From the IMG/VR virus record IMGVR_UViG_3300032240_000857, positions 1 to 37,410 of that record: a DNA stretch of 37,410 nucleotides. One strand, written 5' to 3'. Positions 17,801-24,553 of this stretch are shown in pieces. Under the pieces are notes generated by a model. The model made no database searches. It was not told where the DNA came from and was given only the letters and a program-made list of their open reading frames with translations. Position numbers and translations under genes: made by a program. The stretch comes from a virus. Position 1 is the stretch's first letter, and each line of letters starts with the position of its first letter.

Positions 17801-20800
17801 TCTGATTCTATCCAAAATTGTATTTGGTTTGGATGTATCAGTACCAATATACCACGTACCACCTTTTGAAGTGGCAGCAGAAGGATCAAAACGTAGTGGT
17901 GATCTTTTTTTGTTGGATAAAGTATAGAAACTGCTCGTATATGTCACAAACGAAAGTGGTGTAGCACCAGAAACAGCGCCAGCTAAAGTATCAAATAGTT
18001 TGAAGTATCTGTTTGCAGATCCAGCACGTTTGAAGTAACGAACATAGTATTCTCTATTTGGTGATAGTGTACCACCAGATGATAGAGAAGGAAGTGGATT
18101 TGAACCAATTGCCTTAACAAATACCGCTTGATACTTCTGATTATCTCCAGTATTATAAGCAGATGTTGGAACATCAAATACATGTGGTCCTTCAGTTTCA
18201 AATGTTTCTCCGTCTGTTTGACGAGTTGTATATTGATTAAGGCTGTAATCAACATCTAAAACATACTGATAAACATCAATGATAACGTTTTCATCTACAC
18301 TCTGAGTTTCTGACGAATAGATGTATATACCAGCAGCAGCATTTTCTACACTACTTGCAAGCATGAGGTTCTGTAATGAACCAGTAGATGCGTCGAATCT
18401 TGTAGTACCAGAATAATCATATGGATCGGTCTTTCTACCAGGAGCAATGACGTAATAGACAGTGTTTGTATCAAATCCTTTAGGAAGACGAATTAGACGC
18501 TTATCGACAGTAGCACCATCTTTTGCTCGTGGAACCAATCTAATAGGAGTTCCAGTTTCTAAATGATGGGGGTCTGTTGGAAGTGAACCAGAAGAAAGAT
18601 CAGCAAGAGTAAAGAGTGTCGCTCTTTGTGCAAACGATGTTGTGTTTACAGTTCCGCCAACTTTAACAACAGCATCAATACCATTATTAATAATAGTATT
18701 AAAAGTTGTAAAATAAGTATTAATTGCTTCTACAACCGTAGCACATTCACCATTTGTTGCCGAGTAATTATAATCTTGTGTTACATTTAGATCCACTGCT
18801 GGTTTGAGTGCATTAGCCCAAATACCAGTATCTAATTGGAAGAAGAACTTAATAGGAGTATTTGTTCCGAGTGATGATTTTGCATTTACTTTAATACCAC
18901 TATCAAACTTGCTTCCTTGTGTTCCAAGTTGAACTTGATTAATTGCAAGACCATTTGTTCCATCACCAATCTTCATAATGTAAGCAGTTGATGGAATTGA
19001 ATCAGTGTAGTTTGTATCCTTAGGAACCACTCTACCATTTACAACCTGCTCTAATTCATCATTATAGTTTGTAGCATTTCTGTTGAGTGAACCAGTATTT
19101 GAAGGAATTGCAGTTACACTGCGAACCTTCATACCAACAGCAAGTCCATTCGTACTAGGAACGGTAATGATTGGTGAACTACCAGTTGCTGTACCAGTCA
19201 TGTAAGTGTTGTGATTTCTCATCGAAGAAATCGCAAGATTTCTTACATAATCATATGCATCTAGCGTTTCTACTCTTTCATTTTGAATATAATCAAGTCC
19301 ATTAGCAATGAATGAAATAGAACCAGCAGTGAAACTACCTGAAGTAATTGCAACTGTAATTTGTTGTGAACTATTTACCGATAGAATAGTTGGGTTGACT
19401 CCAAAATTACCAGCACCAGAAGTTTTGCTGAGTGCTTGACCAGCTTGTAACCTAGAAGTATCGGAAAGTCCAGTAATAACACCACCAGAAGAAATTGTAC
19501 CAGATAGCGAATACTGTGAAGTTCCAGTATAGTATGCTTGTGCAGCATTAACTGTATTCTCGTTGCCACCCAATCTGAGGTCAGATGTAACCGCTTCTAC
19601 AATATATCCAATATCTCTACGGCACTTGCTTGATTCGCTAACAGTGCTCCAAGGACCAGGATTTGAAGAAGGAAGATTGTTGACATTTCCTGCTTTGATA
19701 GCACCAGTAAGAATATTGAACAAGCTATCAATTGTGCTTCTTACGTTGGCGCAATCATATGTTCCATCATCAATTGGTGGCAAGCTATTAAGATTACCAG
19801 CAGTAATTACCCCCGTAACAATTGCAAACAAGTTATCTACTGCGGTTCTAACATCAGCACAGGAATTTGGCGAAGTATTAGCAATATTTCCACCGCCACC
19901 ACCGACAGTAGAAGGACCAGCAGAAATGGTTAGATTTTTAACCGTAAGTTGGTTGGTGATTGCTTGTTTTACTAAATTTCTAGCAGCATTAAATGCAAAA
20001 ACTGATTGAGTTTCTTCTCCAACTAATCCATTTGATAATGGAGCGCCAGCAGAAGTGAAATATTCTTTCACAGCAGCAACAGTAAATTCGTTACCTCCCC
20101 AGAATAAATCCTGTGCAATAGAATCTACGATATAACCAATGTCTCTTTTGCACTTAGTATTATTTCCACCAGGAACGGTGAAAGATGGATACGCTACCTG
20201 CATTTGTGAAAATGCAGTATCAATAATTTCTTGGCGATTTGAGTTGATTAGTTTAAGAGTATCTTTAAATCTACCAGCAGTTGCTGTTGCATTTTGTGGA
20301 TCAATCGTTACCGTAGAAACATAGAATGCACCAGTTGCTGGTGATGTAGCAGGAGCAGATGCAACTGTATACTTGAATTGAGTAGCAGTTAATCCAGTTG
20401 CAAGAACTTTTGCCTTATAAACATTATATTGACTTTGAGTTGCACCACCAACGCTGATATCTTGCCCCGATGTTAAACCATGATTAGCAGAGCAGGTTAC
20501 TGTGATTGTAGTGCCACTTGCAGTTAAAGAAGTAACTGGAAGTAGAGAAGTATTTGAAAGTAGGTTAGAAATTGCTTTCTTTGCCCAATCTCTTGCACGA
20601 TTAAATGCAAAGATTGATTGTGTTTCTTCGCCAACCAATCCATTGCTGATTGGAGTACCATCTGGGTTGAAATATGCTTTTGTAGCAGCAAGCATATTTA
20701 CGTTGCCACCATCATACAAGTCAGCAGCAAGAGCATCAATAACTAATCCAATATCACGCTTACACTTGTCTGCGCTAGGTGGCGTGAATGTTGGATAAGA

Positions 20801-23134
20801 TACAATCATTTGATTGTAAGCATAATCAATGATTTCCTGGCGGTTAGAAAGAATGAGATTTCTCGCATCTCTATAACGACCAGTATCAGCAGTGATATTT
20901 GGGTTTACATATGTAATATTTTGTAGATATGGATATTTCTCTAGGATATATCCAAATGCTTCCGCCTGAATAAATGTTTTGTTTGCATCAATTAAGTTAG
21001 CAGCATCCTGGCGAAGATTGAAGAATGTGAGGTCTGCAGCAGTGTTTGCAGTTCCATCCTTATCAACGTCACCCACACCTAAATTTGCTGGGCTAAGAGT
21101 ATCAACGGATGCTGCCCATCTCTTAAATCCTTGTGGATAAACAACAGCACTTCTTGTAGTTGGACCAGTTTCACCAGCTGACTGGTCAGCGGTCATTGTT
21201 GAATAAAGTTTTTCGCACTTATCACTACTAATATATGTTCTAGCACCCAATCTATATCCGTTGATACTTACAGCAGGACGAGATAGATAATTATTTGCCT
21301 TATCACCAGTTAGATACAATTTGCTTGTATTTGTAATTGGTTTTGAAAGTTGAACGTCAACAGGATAGTAACTTGTTTTAACGATTGCAGCAGTATCGCT
21401 AAGTTTTTGTGGAGGAATAATATCGGTGATATATCCACCCTTGTCTTGGTTGAACGCAAACCCTTTATAACCTTTCGAGTGCATCGAAGTGTTACCAAAG
21501 TTTGAGTTAGAGTTGGTGATCGACATGTCACCACCTGACTCAAGCAGGAAGTGATCTGCAAAACCAACAGCAAAGATCGAAACGTTCTGAATAAAGGAGT
21601 CATCAGAAGCACGAACGTGGAAGTTTCTCCAATCATCCTTCCAATATGCATCGCCCTTGATGTGATACGGCGTTGTGGCGAACGCATCTGTTAGAGGTGC
21701 CTGATTCCATGTGTTAGTGAATTCATCGTAGCGAATGAATGCACGGTCATCTTTCTGTAGAGAAACACCTGTATACTGAGCGATAACCATCGATTTGAAA
21801 CCAGTTGCCTTGCGACCGTCAGCCCAGATACCGCAAATACCCCAAGTTGAACGAATCGAAACGTTAAAGACATATGGTGATGCTGATTCTACCGAGTCAA
21901 CCTCTGCCTGAATTGTAGCATTGATATCTGGTACGATTGTTGCACCAGGAATCAATCCAACAGCATTTGCTGTGGTTACAACACGATATATAAACTCTTT
22001 TGGATTTGTTGCGCTGATAGAAAGAACTTGGAAAACACCCTCAAGGTTAGCATTCAATCCAGTATTAGCAACTGCAACGTACTGACCTGGGAATAGATTA
22101 TGGTTGATCTTTGTTCTTACAGTAACATCAAGTAAACCAGATGATGGTTCGGTTACTATAAGTTCATCAATCTGAATAGTATCAGCAAGAGGTCCAACAA
22201 TTCTATTTTCTTGGATTCTATAATCAAATTCACGGGAAATTGTACTCAATCTTTCCCAAAATGTTGTTTCTAAATCTGGACGTTTATTTGTAGAAGCAGA
22301 AATAGCTTTATATCCTTCACCACCAAATACTACAGTTTGATTTTGTGCATAACTTGTGCCAGATACCCAAGTATCTTGCACAATACCAACTTCTGAAGTA
22401 TAAACATCATCAATTGCTTGTTGGTACTTACTAAAGCATTTTGAAATTTTTCTATATAACGAACTCAAATCTTGCTTATCAGCAAAGACAAAGTTTGTCA
22501 TTTTATGGTGCGAAAATACTGGAGTTACCAGTTGAGTGGAATTGGGTTGACTATAAACTTTACCACTTAATGGACCAGTTTCTGGGTTACCGTCAAGGAT
22601 AGTAAACTGCCAGAAATAGCAACCACCAGTTACGTTAAAAAGTGCTGTGCGTGGTACATCTTTATCTGCTGGATCGGGTATATAAAGAGCACGAACCTGT
22701 GTTCTACGAAGGTCTGTACCTACAAGTGATGTACCTCTAGGAATAGTAGCTCCACCATCTTTACCATTAAATCTATAAAGAACGTTATTGGGATTTCCCA
22801 AGTCAAAGATAGACGTATCATTCCATTGATCCGTTACACTATCATAATTAAAAATAGGAATATCAGCTACAGTTAAATCGCCAGGACGGTTATCAATATA
22901 GTGGGTGCCAGGAGCAAGAAGAATAGTAAACTGGTCAAAACGATCGTTATCTACACCAGGAACATACGAATAACGAGCAACTTCAAGGAAAGCTCTTTGA
23001 ATGGTAACAAAAGGTCTTAATGGCGTATTTCCTCTGTTATCTAAAGCATCAGAAGCATTAAAATCGTCTGGTGAAACATAGATGTACTTACCAGTTTTGC
23101 TGGTAATTAGATTATCTAATCTTGTTAATGGCAT
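11882..23134 (-). CDS. Giant virion structural protein (3750 residues), beta-helix and repeat-rich
   Basis: This gene fills 30 percent of the window. The N-terminus has a pectate-lyase-like beta-helix start (GNTPLRPFVTIQRAFLEVAR, residues about 35-55). Residues about 685-1200 contain related blocks of ~125-200 residues, each with a NRQEIID...YP.FT segment, a K-C-K/R-R-D-I-G motif (near 788, 993 and 1167) and, in the first two, SNGLVGEETQS. Between them are two tandem ~40-residue CA-D/N-VR units (about 1087-1155). The C-terminal half has strand-rich fibre-type repeats (such as IINIGN, KINIGG). Similar giant proteins are a hallmark of T4-like cyanophages and are taken as baseplate or fibre components. 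A perfect TATAAATA promoter precedes it. GAAGG abuts the ATG, so the ribosome site is poor. Confidence 0.85.
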   Translation of the reverse strand: MPLTRLDNLITSKTGKYIYVSPDDFNASDALDNRGNTPLRPFVTIQRAFLEVARYSYVPGVDNDRFDQFTILLAPGTHYIDNRPGDLTVADIPIFNYDSVTDQWNDTSIFDLGNPNNVLYRFNGKDGGATIPRGTSLVGTDLRRTQVRALYIPDPADKDVPRTALFNVTGGCYFWQFTILDGNPETGPLSGKVYSQPNSTQLVTPVFSHHKMTNFVFADKQDLSSLYRKISKCFSKYQQAIDDVYTSEVGIVQDTWVSGTSYAQNQTVVFGGEGYKAISASTNKRPDLETTFWERLSTISREFDYRIQENRIVGPLADTIQIDELIVTEPSSGLLDVTVRTKINHNLFPGQYVAVANTGLNANLEGVFQVLSISATNPKEFIYRVVTTANAVGLIPGATIVPDINATIQAEVDSVESASPYVFNVSIRSTWGICGIWADGRKATGFKSMVIAQYTGVSLQKDDRAFIRYDEFTNTWNQAPLTDAFATTPYHIKGDAYWKDDWRNFHVRASDDSFIQNVSIFAVGFADHFLLESGGDMSITNSNSNFGNTSMHSKGYKGFAFNQDKGGYITDIIPPQKLSDTAAIVKTSYYPVDVQLSKPITNTSKLYLTGDKANNYLSRPAVSINGYRLGARTYISSDKCEKLYSTMTADQSAGETGPTTRSAVVYPQGFKRWAASVDTLSPANLGVGDVDKDGTANTAADLTFFNLRQDAANLIDANKTFIQAEAFGYILEKYPYLQNITYVNPNITADTGRYRDARNLILSNRQEIIDYAYNQMIVSYPTFTPPSADKCKRDIGLVIDALAADLYDGGNVNMLAATKAYFNPDGTPISNGLVGEETQSIFAFNRARDWAKKAISNLLSNTSLLPVTSLTASGTTITVTCSANHGLTSGQDISVGGATQSQYNVYKAKVLATGLTATQFKYTVASAPATSPATGAFYVSTVTIDPQNATATAGRFKDTLKLINSNRQEIIDTAFSQMQVAYPSFTVPGGNNTKCKRDIGYIVDSIAQDLFWGGNEFTVAAVKEYFTSAGAPLSNGLVGEETQSVFAFNAARNLVKQAITNQLTVKNLTISAGPSTVGGGGGNIANTSPNSCADVRTAVDNLFAIVTGVITAGNLNSLPPIDDGTYDCANVRSTIDSLFNILTGAIKAGNVNNLPSSNPGPWSTVSESSKCRRDIGYIVEAVTSDLRLGGNENTVNAAQAYYTGTSQYSLSGTISSGGVITGLSDTSRLQAGQALSKTSGAGNFGVNPTILSVNSSQQITVAITSGSFTAGSISFIANGLDYIQNERVETLDAYDYVRNLAISSMRNHNTYMTGTATGSSPIITVPSTNGLAVGMKVRSVTAIPSNTGSLNRNATNYNDELEQVVNGRVVPKDTNYTDSIPSTAYIMKIGDGTNGLAINQVQLGTQGSKFDSGIKVNAKSSLGTNTPIKFFFQLDTGIWANALKPAVDLNVTQDYNYSATNGECATVVEAINTYFTTFNTIINNGIDAVVKVGGTVNTTSFAQRATLFTLADLSSGSLPTDPHHLETGTPIRLVPRAKDGATVDKRLIRLPKGFDTNTVYYVIAPGRKTDPYDYSGTTRFDASTGSLQNLMLASSVENAAAGIYIYSSETQSVDENVIIDVYQYVLDVDYSLNQYTTRQTDGETFETEGPHVFDVPTSAYNTGDNQKYQAVFVKAIGSNPLPSLSSGGTLSPNREYYVRYFKRAGSANRYFKLFDTLAGAVSGATPLSFVTYTSSFYTLSNKKRSPLRFDPSAATSKGGTWYIGTDTSKPNTILDRIRRDDFAAKDKTPDTWFERIDDTRSKEDRVYRLRYVIPKYLKSVRDPLRGFVIKARNDSTRRLLPQKILLKPTSSGANIAEFSISNTSAAVVGKSANREYLGYTNTEHGPSFVSIFDPYNSSYNKRITTDSKVTFYVQSARRVSVNGTEYLQLTVFNIGIEEQGYKNKLFTTVKIDTPQGGTGNFVANTADLPSSNTTNIITWSGASSGTARVHAYFSYEGNYYMILKDLSVTSTITYSPFTSTTFTQGSVSAKLISAPNGGRSDIANNLYAIEGSNVYTLTPGDTLTAENGSYTIASIEDVQDFEGTYYIFDINTVRRRIYGQQDGIYYLTCMRGDIRPYPTGSGVGENFRNFKFSQPVSKLYPEFYKNDPEWYKQIDAIAIDPPPSISSADNYVHGLVTINDAKNSVTKEAVLDMIQDVGSGRYQFGGTTAIQSQDGGASAGSEARKISIAGNSAYPTEGKLYVELRRPSIARSGNHTFEYLGFGPGNYSTGFPARQEVVLTDIQDFYAQAKRENGGIVFYTGLNSNGDLYIGNRKINAITGEETFLESAALVSSADAGDVIGNFVTTFDGPVTFNDKVTFAAPNSVKWPIAFSAPIDMDVAAKDPLTQLLAPPAIKIKSNIFQGTVQDDLNLVSNYSTNRPTGDITLSNNRLQVAVVDFNARGFQDYSIRTATSQFTPDQSNRFGSTAIDLGSLYSLQTGDLLLKGEQVGLSGSLGWIYANDYQLVPAQRRFTFTGYGNGNNKVRITWNEIPSTTNRYTNAAIGITSSNYQIRITGSYLPANDSLTNKTLGAWSIDPTTFNTQNTYVDILLSTYIDTGTYNISSGTEPNINFYISNTSWKEVGVIGSESIRTETGTIGDYKLGINTVARSAQSAYATAFVSVETSPRANLDLVGNAFISGKKILNYLNEPGTTKTETTIDNAFLVGGDSATPNNAAVFRIATTNSGRVGINATNAQLDKAFVVIGQARISDNVLFQGDLEVDGGDITTSVTTGVFNLLTQNTFTGTLNLANYTAAINIGNSITNGQTINVGTSSSNSIINIGNPATTSSNISKINIGGAYGNNESQSYVSVNTKSFKISGDVLFGTQRGLSDSLTIGSTAGTVNFFNTITSTLNFGSAVSTLVMGGQGGSTKIRNSLTVNGSITANSNITLNGGLVGLNFNGVRSQLGSTVTGHTGSLTPPTTNNVDIVSIITTNSNQIDTPGNGVWGSTATNADYQQSFVSAGITLPALSGNYYYLPLKNSPTGANSISVNDFLYINSAPSTNRWPELVQVDELSQISGSGPYWIRVKRIPLGSFLPKPSNGHLDDTVIYKAVIQFNSTWITTSINTTDTGVSIAEIGGTINVGDYIIIDRISTDSNDANGSESGEAIKISSSSALVPKKFTINDGATPTPVTFFSVDSTNGNTIIGNPNVTSSNGNLSIYGGFTLTGGTPSGSSECEKLKLTDTYDTTFQVNTCTGDTIIGNQVARIELVPLVLNNNGTSSYLPSISTILTDYQNSTDTVVYAYSDDPTTINPNGPLTTVSGSMTLASSLYSTYYLPVQSISGFASGDLILVGNTTTGVFEIMQLSGDPFLTPGSMIVYRAKEGTGQITVTAGLTVRKIVKHPESANLIDIAQRTRTATTLSPTTPFLSAILDLGYIVQQKIDYNQYVRLVRGNYSTIFNVPKGDGTIQSGRLSGTRHLPGIDENRKDGALPFRRGNLTLNNDFKMIGGSLSITDSTNRSELFRISNDDGHAEHSASIGWIADVRGRGDFFLYGAGCPESVLISTAGYSPTFSVDSLGNARVLLTLGVTGVASAAPSAGISSLSIDNLGVNGANKFTIKQTGEIDSFGYTSFYTPSGARHTRYVSTTSTDDAKILSPNIVYMVNVTAQDTLILTLPSSPKTGDTVKIVEVGGNLSYQTTLVVRAPGTAVKVQGDSTGTLFGGRSTAYPSGELVVQTPNAAFTLVYLGSTDSNGQVGIPSTVQGWWLMEV

Positions 23135-23171
23135 CCTTCAGTAACCCGTAGTATGGAGATTTCTTCTGAGT

Positions 23172-23179
23172 TATTTATA
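23172..23179 (-). promoter_or_regulatory. T4-type late promoter TATAAATA
   Basis: Exact eight-base match to the T4 late promoter on the minus strand, 37 bases before the start codon of the giant structural gene and one base after the T-run of the terminator at 23181-23205. In T4-like phages such sites are read by host RNA polymerase with the phage late sigma factor gp55 and sliding clamp. Confidence 0.85.
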
Positions 23180-23180
23180 C

Positions 23181-23205
23181 AAAAAAACCTGAGGGCATCC
23201 TCAGG
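23181..23205 (-). terminator. Rho-independent terminator of the tRNA/cpeT island
   Basis: On the minus strand CCTGAGG, a four-base ATGC loop and CCTCAGG form a perfect 7-bp stem followed by seven T. It lies 25 bases after tRNA-Thr and ends the early-type transcript before the giant late gene. Confidence 0.92.
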
Positions 23206-23230
23206 CTTAATTGACTTCCTTCACACGGAG

Positions 23231-23302
23231 AGCCCCCGATCTGATTTGAACAGACGACCAGCGGTTTACAAAACCGCTGCTCTACCACTGAGCTACAAGG
23301 GC
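23231..23302 (-). tRNA. tRNA-Thr(UGU)
   Basis: A full 72-base cloverleaf read from the minus strand. The acceptor GCCCTTG/CGGGGGC has two G-U pairs, the D stem is GCTC/GAGC, the anticodon stem GCGGT/ACCGC encloses TTTGTAA (anticodon TGT), and the T loop is TTCAAAT. CCA is not encoded. The first ten bases overlap the last codons and stop of the cpeT-like gene. It reads A-ending Thr codons, which suit an AT-rich phage. Confidence 0.96.
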
Positions 23303-23769
23303 GATTTGACGAACTGGAATTCTCCATTAAAAGAACCCCAAATATGTTCGTCAGTATGTATATCGTATCCTTTATCGATTACACGATAGTAATCTTTTCC
23401 AAGAATACTTTCTGTTTGAAGATAAGTTTCTTTCCCCGACCAAGAGACAAAGCAGGTTTTACAAAGATTTTTGCCGTGGAATTCATCACCTATCTGTTCA
23501 AACATTATATCACATCCTTCGAGGTGTGTCAACTGTCCATCAGTTTCCTTGTAGTTCTTTACAATAAGGCAGGAATCTTGCTCAGAAACAGAAATGATGG
23601 TGTTGCGATATTCTTTCTTATCCACATAATATCGTTGAATACAACGAAACATATGCATGTCATAAGGAATATGAAGTAGTTCAATCATAGCAAACTTTGT
23701 CGGATATGACATTGCTTGCATTTTGTTCTCAAATGTTCCTTCAAAATATTCACAAAATTTGTCAATCAT
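23293..23769 (-). CDS. cpeT: CpeT-like phycobiliprotein lyase
   Basis: A 158-residue protein resembling CpeT/CpcT lyases, which attach bilin chromophores to phycobiliproteins in cyanobacteria. Family features are the N-terminal FEGTFENKMQAM (residues 9-20), HLEGCDIMF (82-90), a Cys pair region NLCKTCFVSW, and RVIDKGYDIHTDEHIWGSFN (129-148), where D-x-G-x-D and a following WGS are typical. It is somewhat shorter than host CpeT, as phage forms usually are. Such genes are known auxiliary metabolic genes of cyanophages, thought to keep light harvesting going or change it during infection. It overlaps the upstream ORF by eight bases, and its stop lies inside tRNA-Thr. A perfect sigma70 promoter is embedded in its coding sequence. 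Confidence 0.85.
   Translation of the reverse strand: MIDKFCEYFEGTFENKMQAMSYPTKFAMIELLHIPYDMHMFRCIQRYYVDKKEYRNTIISVSEQDSCLIVKNYKETDGQLTHLEGCDIMFEQIGDEFHGKNLCKTCFVSWSGKETYLQTESILGKDYYRVIDKGYDIHTDEHIWGSFNGEFQFVKSPL
23504..23532 (-). promoter_or_regulatory. Perfect sigma70 promoter inside cpeT (TTGACA-17-TATAAT)
   Basis: The -35 is at 23532-23527, the spacer is 17 bases and the -10 at 23509-23504, all on the minus strand. It sits in the codons for QLTHLEGCDIM of the CpeT-like protein, about 200 bases before tRNA-Thr, which is the first gene it could express. Confidence 0.75.
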
Positions 23770-24028
23770 CTTTAGGTAACAACTCAGGGTTTTCTACTTC
23801 TATATCGTACATCAAAGGATGTAATTCTTCCATAATAAGATAATTTGATATTCTATAAAGATCCTCGTCATCATAATCTCTGTGAGTTAGAGCTTCTGTT
23901 TGCACAGAAGGATGATCTTGGATTATTTGTGGAAGTTCATCAAATGTATATGGAAGGTCTTGTATGAAATACATACGCACAACTTCGCCCATATAAAAGA
24001 CGTATGCTTGTGATAATGTGTATTTCAT
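23762..24028 (-). CDS. Hypothetical 88-residue acidic protein
   Basis: Begins MKYTLSQAYVFYMGEVVRMY and ends ENPELLPKDD. The N-terminal third is hydrophobic and aromatic, but not a clear membrane helix; the rest is acidic and helical. It lies between tRNA-Leu and cpeT and overlaps cpeT by eight bases, so the two are probably made together. The ribosome site (GTGGGA) lies in the 3' arm of a 10-bp hairpin directly behind tRNA-Leu, and a CTAAATA late-promoter-like sequence lies in the same hairpin, which suggests timed expression. Function unknown. Confidence 0.75.
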   Translation of the reverse strand: MKYTLSQAYVFYMGEVVRMYFIQDLPYTFDELPQIIQDHPSVQTEALTHRDYDDEDLYRISNYLIMEELHPLMYDIEVENPELLPKDD

Positions 24029-24031
24029 AAC

Positions 24032-24060
24032 ATTCCCACTACAGATTATTTAGTAGGAAT
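24032..24060 (-). promoter_or_regulatory. Hairpin covering a ribosome site, with late-promoter-like CTAAATA inside
   Basis: On the minus strand the 5' arm (24060-24051) and 3' arm (24041-24032) pair over 10 bp (one G-U), with a nine-base loop. The first base is the discriminator base of tRNA-Leu. The 3' arm contains GTGGGA, the probable ribosome site of the 88-residue gene. CTAAATA (24053-24047) covers the arm-loop junction. Confidence 0.55.
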
Positions 24061-24142
24061 GGGCATAGTCGGACTTGAACCGACAAGGGGAAACCCCGAC
24101 TGATTTTAAGTCAGTTGTGTTTACCAATTTCACCATACGCCC
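24060..24142 (-). tRNA. tRNA-Leu(UAA)
   Basis: An 83-base class II cloverleaf with a long variable arm. The acceptor GGGCGTA/TATGCCC has one G-U pair, the anticodon stem ACTGA/TCAGT encloses CTTAAAA (anticodon TAA), the variable arm pairs GGGG with CCCC, and the T loop is TTCAAGT. CCA is not encoded. A sigma70-type promoter lies 13 bases before its 5' end. Confidence 0.96.
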
Positions 24143-24155
24143 AGGTGATGAGACA

Positions 24156-24184
24156 ATCATAGCATGGTCTGCTCAGATTGTCAA
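24156..24184 (-). promoter_or_regulatory. Sigma70 promoter between tRNA-Lys and tRNA-Leu (TTGACA-17-TATGAT)
   Basis: The -35 (24184-24179) begins directly after the last base of tRNA-Lys. It is followed by a 17-base spacer and TATGAT (24161-24156), five of six to consensus. It fills the whole 42-base gap between the two tRNAs and would express tRNA-Leu, the 88-residue ORF, cpeT and tRNA-Thr. Confidence 0.8.
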
Positions 24185-24257
24185 TGGGTCTGGTCGGGCT
24201 CGAACCGACGACTTACAGGTTAAAAGCCCGCTACTCTACCAACTGAGTTACAGACCC
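24185..24257 (-). tRNA. tRNA-Lys(UUU)
   Basis: A 73-base cloverleaf with a perfect GGGTCTG/CAGACCC acceptor, D stem ACTC/GAGT, anticodon loop CTTTTAA (anticodon TTT) and T loop TTCGAGC. CCA is not encoded. It lies four bases after tRNA-Met in the direction of transcription. Confidence 0.96.
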
Positions 24258-24261
24258 AGAG

Positions 24262-24334
24262 TGCTCCTTGAGGGGATCGAACCCACCTGAGGCGAATTAT
24301 GAGTTCGCTGCTTTCACCAGATAGCTAAAGGAGC
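24262..24334 (-). tRNA. tRNA-Met(CAU)
   Basis: A 73-base cloverleaf with a perfect GCTCCTT/AAGGAGC acceptor, anticodon stem GCGAA/TTCGC, loop CTCATAA (anticodon CAT) and T loop TTCGATC. The first acceptor pair is G-C, so it does not have the mismatched initiator end. It is read as elongator Met, although a CAU anticodon converted to lysidine would make it an Ile tRNA for AUA codons. CCA is not encoded. Confidence 0.93.
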
Positions 24335-24523
24335 TCAGCGATAAATGAAGTTGTCTGTCTTCAGTAGTTTACCACACTTTTCCTTTAAGTCAACCAACTC
24401 ATTGATTGTAGCACATCGAAACGTAAGAGTCGTTCCATGCTCTCCTCTGATGATTACTTTCTTATTATAAAGGTCAACCGTGATCTTGTCAAGGGTTTGT
24501 TCAGAAGGATTTTGGAGATTCAT
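24335..24523 (-). CDS. Hypothetical 62-residue protein
   Basis: Begins MNLQNPSEQTLDKITVDLYN and ends LKTDNFIYR directly next to tRNA-Met. The pattern DKITVDLYNKKVIIRGEHG followed by TLTFRC suggests three beta-strands, then a Leu/Lys-rich helix. It is the first gene behind the 24554-24582 promoter. A second perfect sigma70 promoter lies within its codons 11-20, so part of this stretch has a double function. No function is known, and the ribosome site (GAG, about 15 bases upstream) is weak. Confidence 0.65.
   Translation of the reverse strand: MNLQNPSEQTLDKITVDLYNKKVIIRGEHGTTLTFRCATINELVDLKEKCGKLLKTDNFIYR
24464..24492 (-). promoter_or_regulatory. Perfect sigma70 promoter inside the 62-residue ORF (TTGACA-17-TATAAT)
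   Basis: The -35 is at 24492-24487, the spacer is 17 bases and the -10 at 24469-24464. It lies 90 bases downstream of another perfect promoter, and its transcript would begin about 120 bases before tRNA-Met. Confidence 0.8.
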
Positions 24524-24553
24524 AGGATTTGGTTCTCAAAGCGCCACATTGCT

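Noticed and set aside
19563-20009. 148-residue plus-strand frame inside the giant gene
   Set aside because: It is antisense to the CxRDIG repeats. The length follows from codon bias on the opposite strand, and nothing else supports it.
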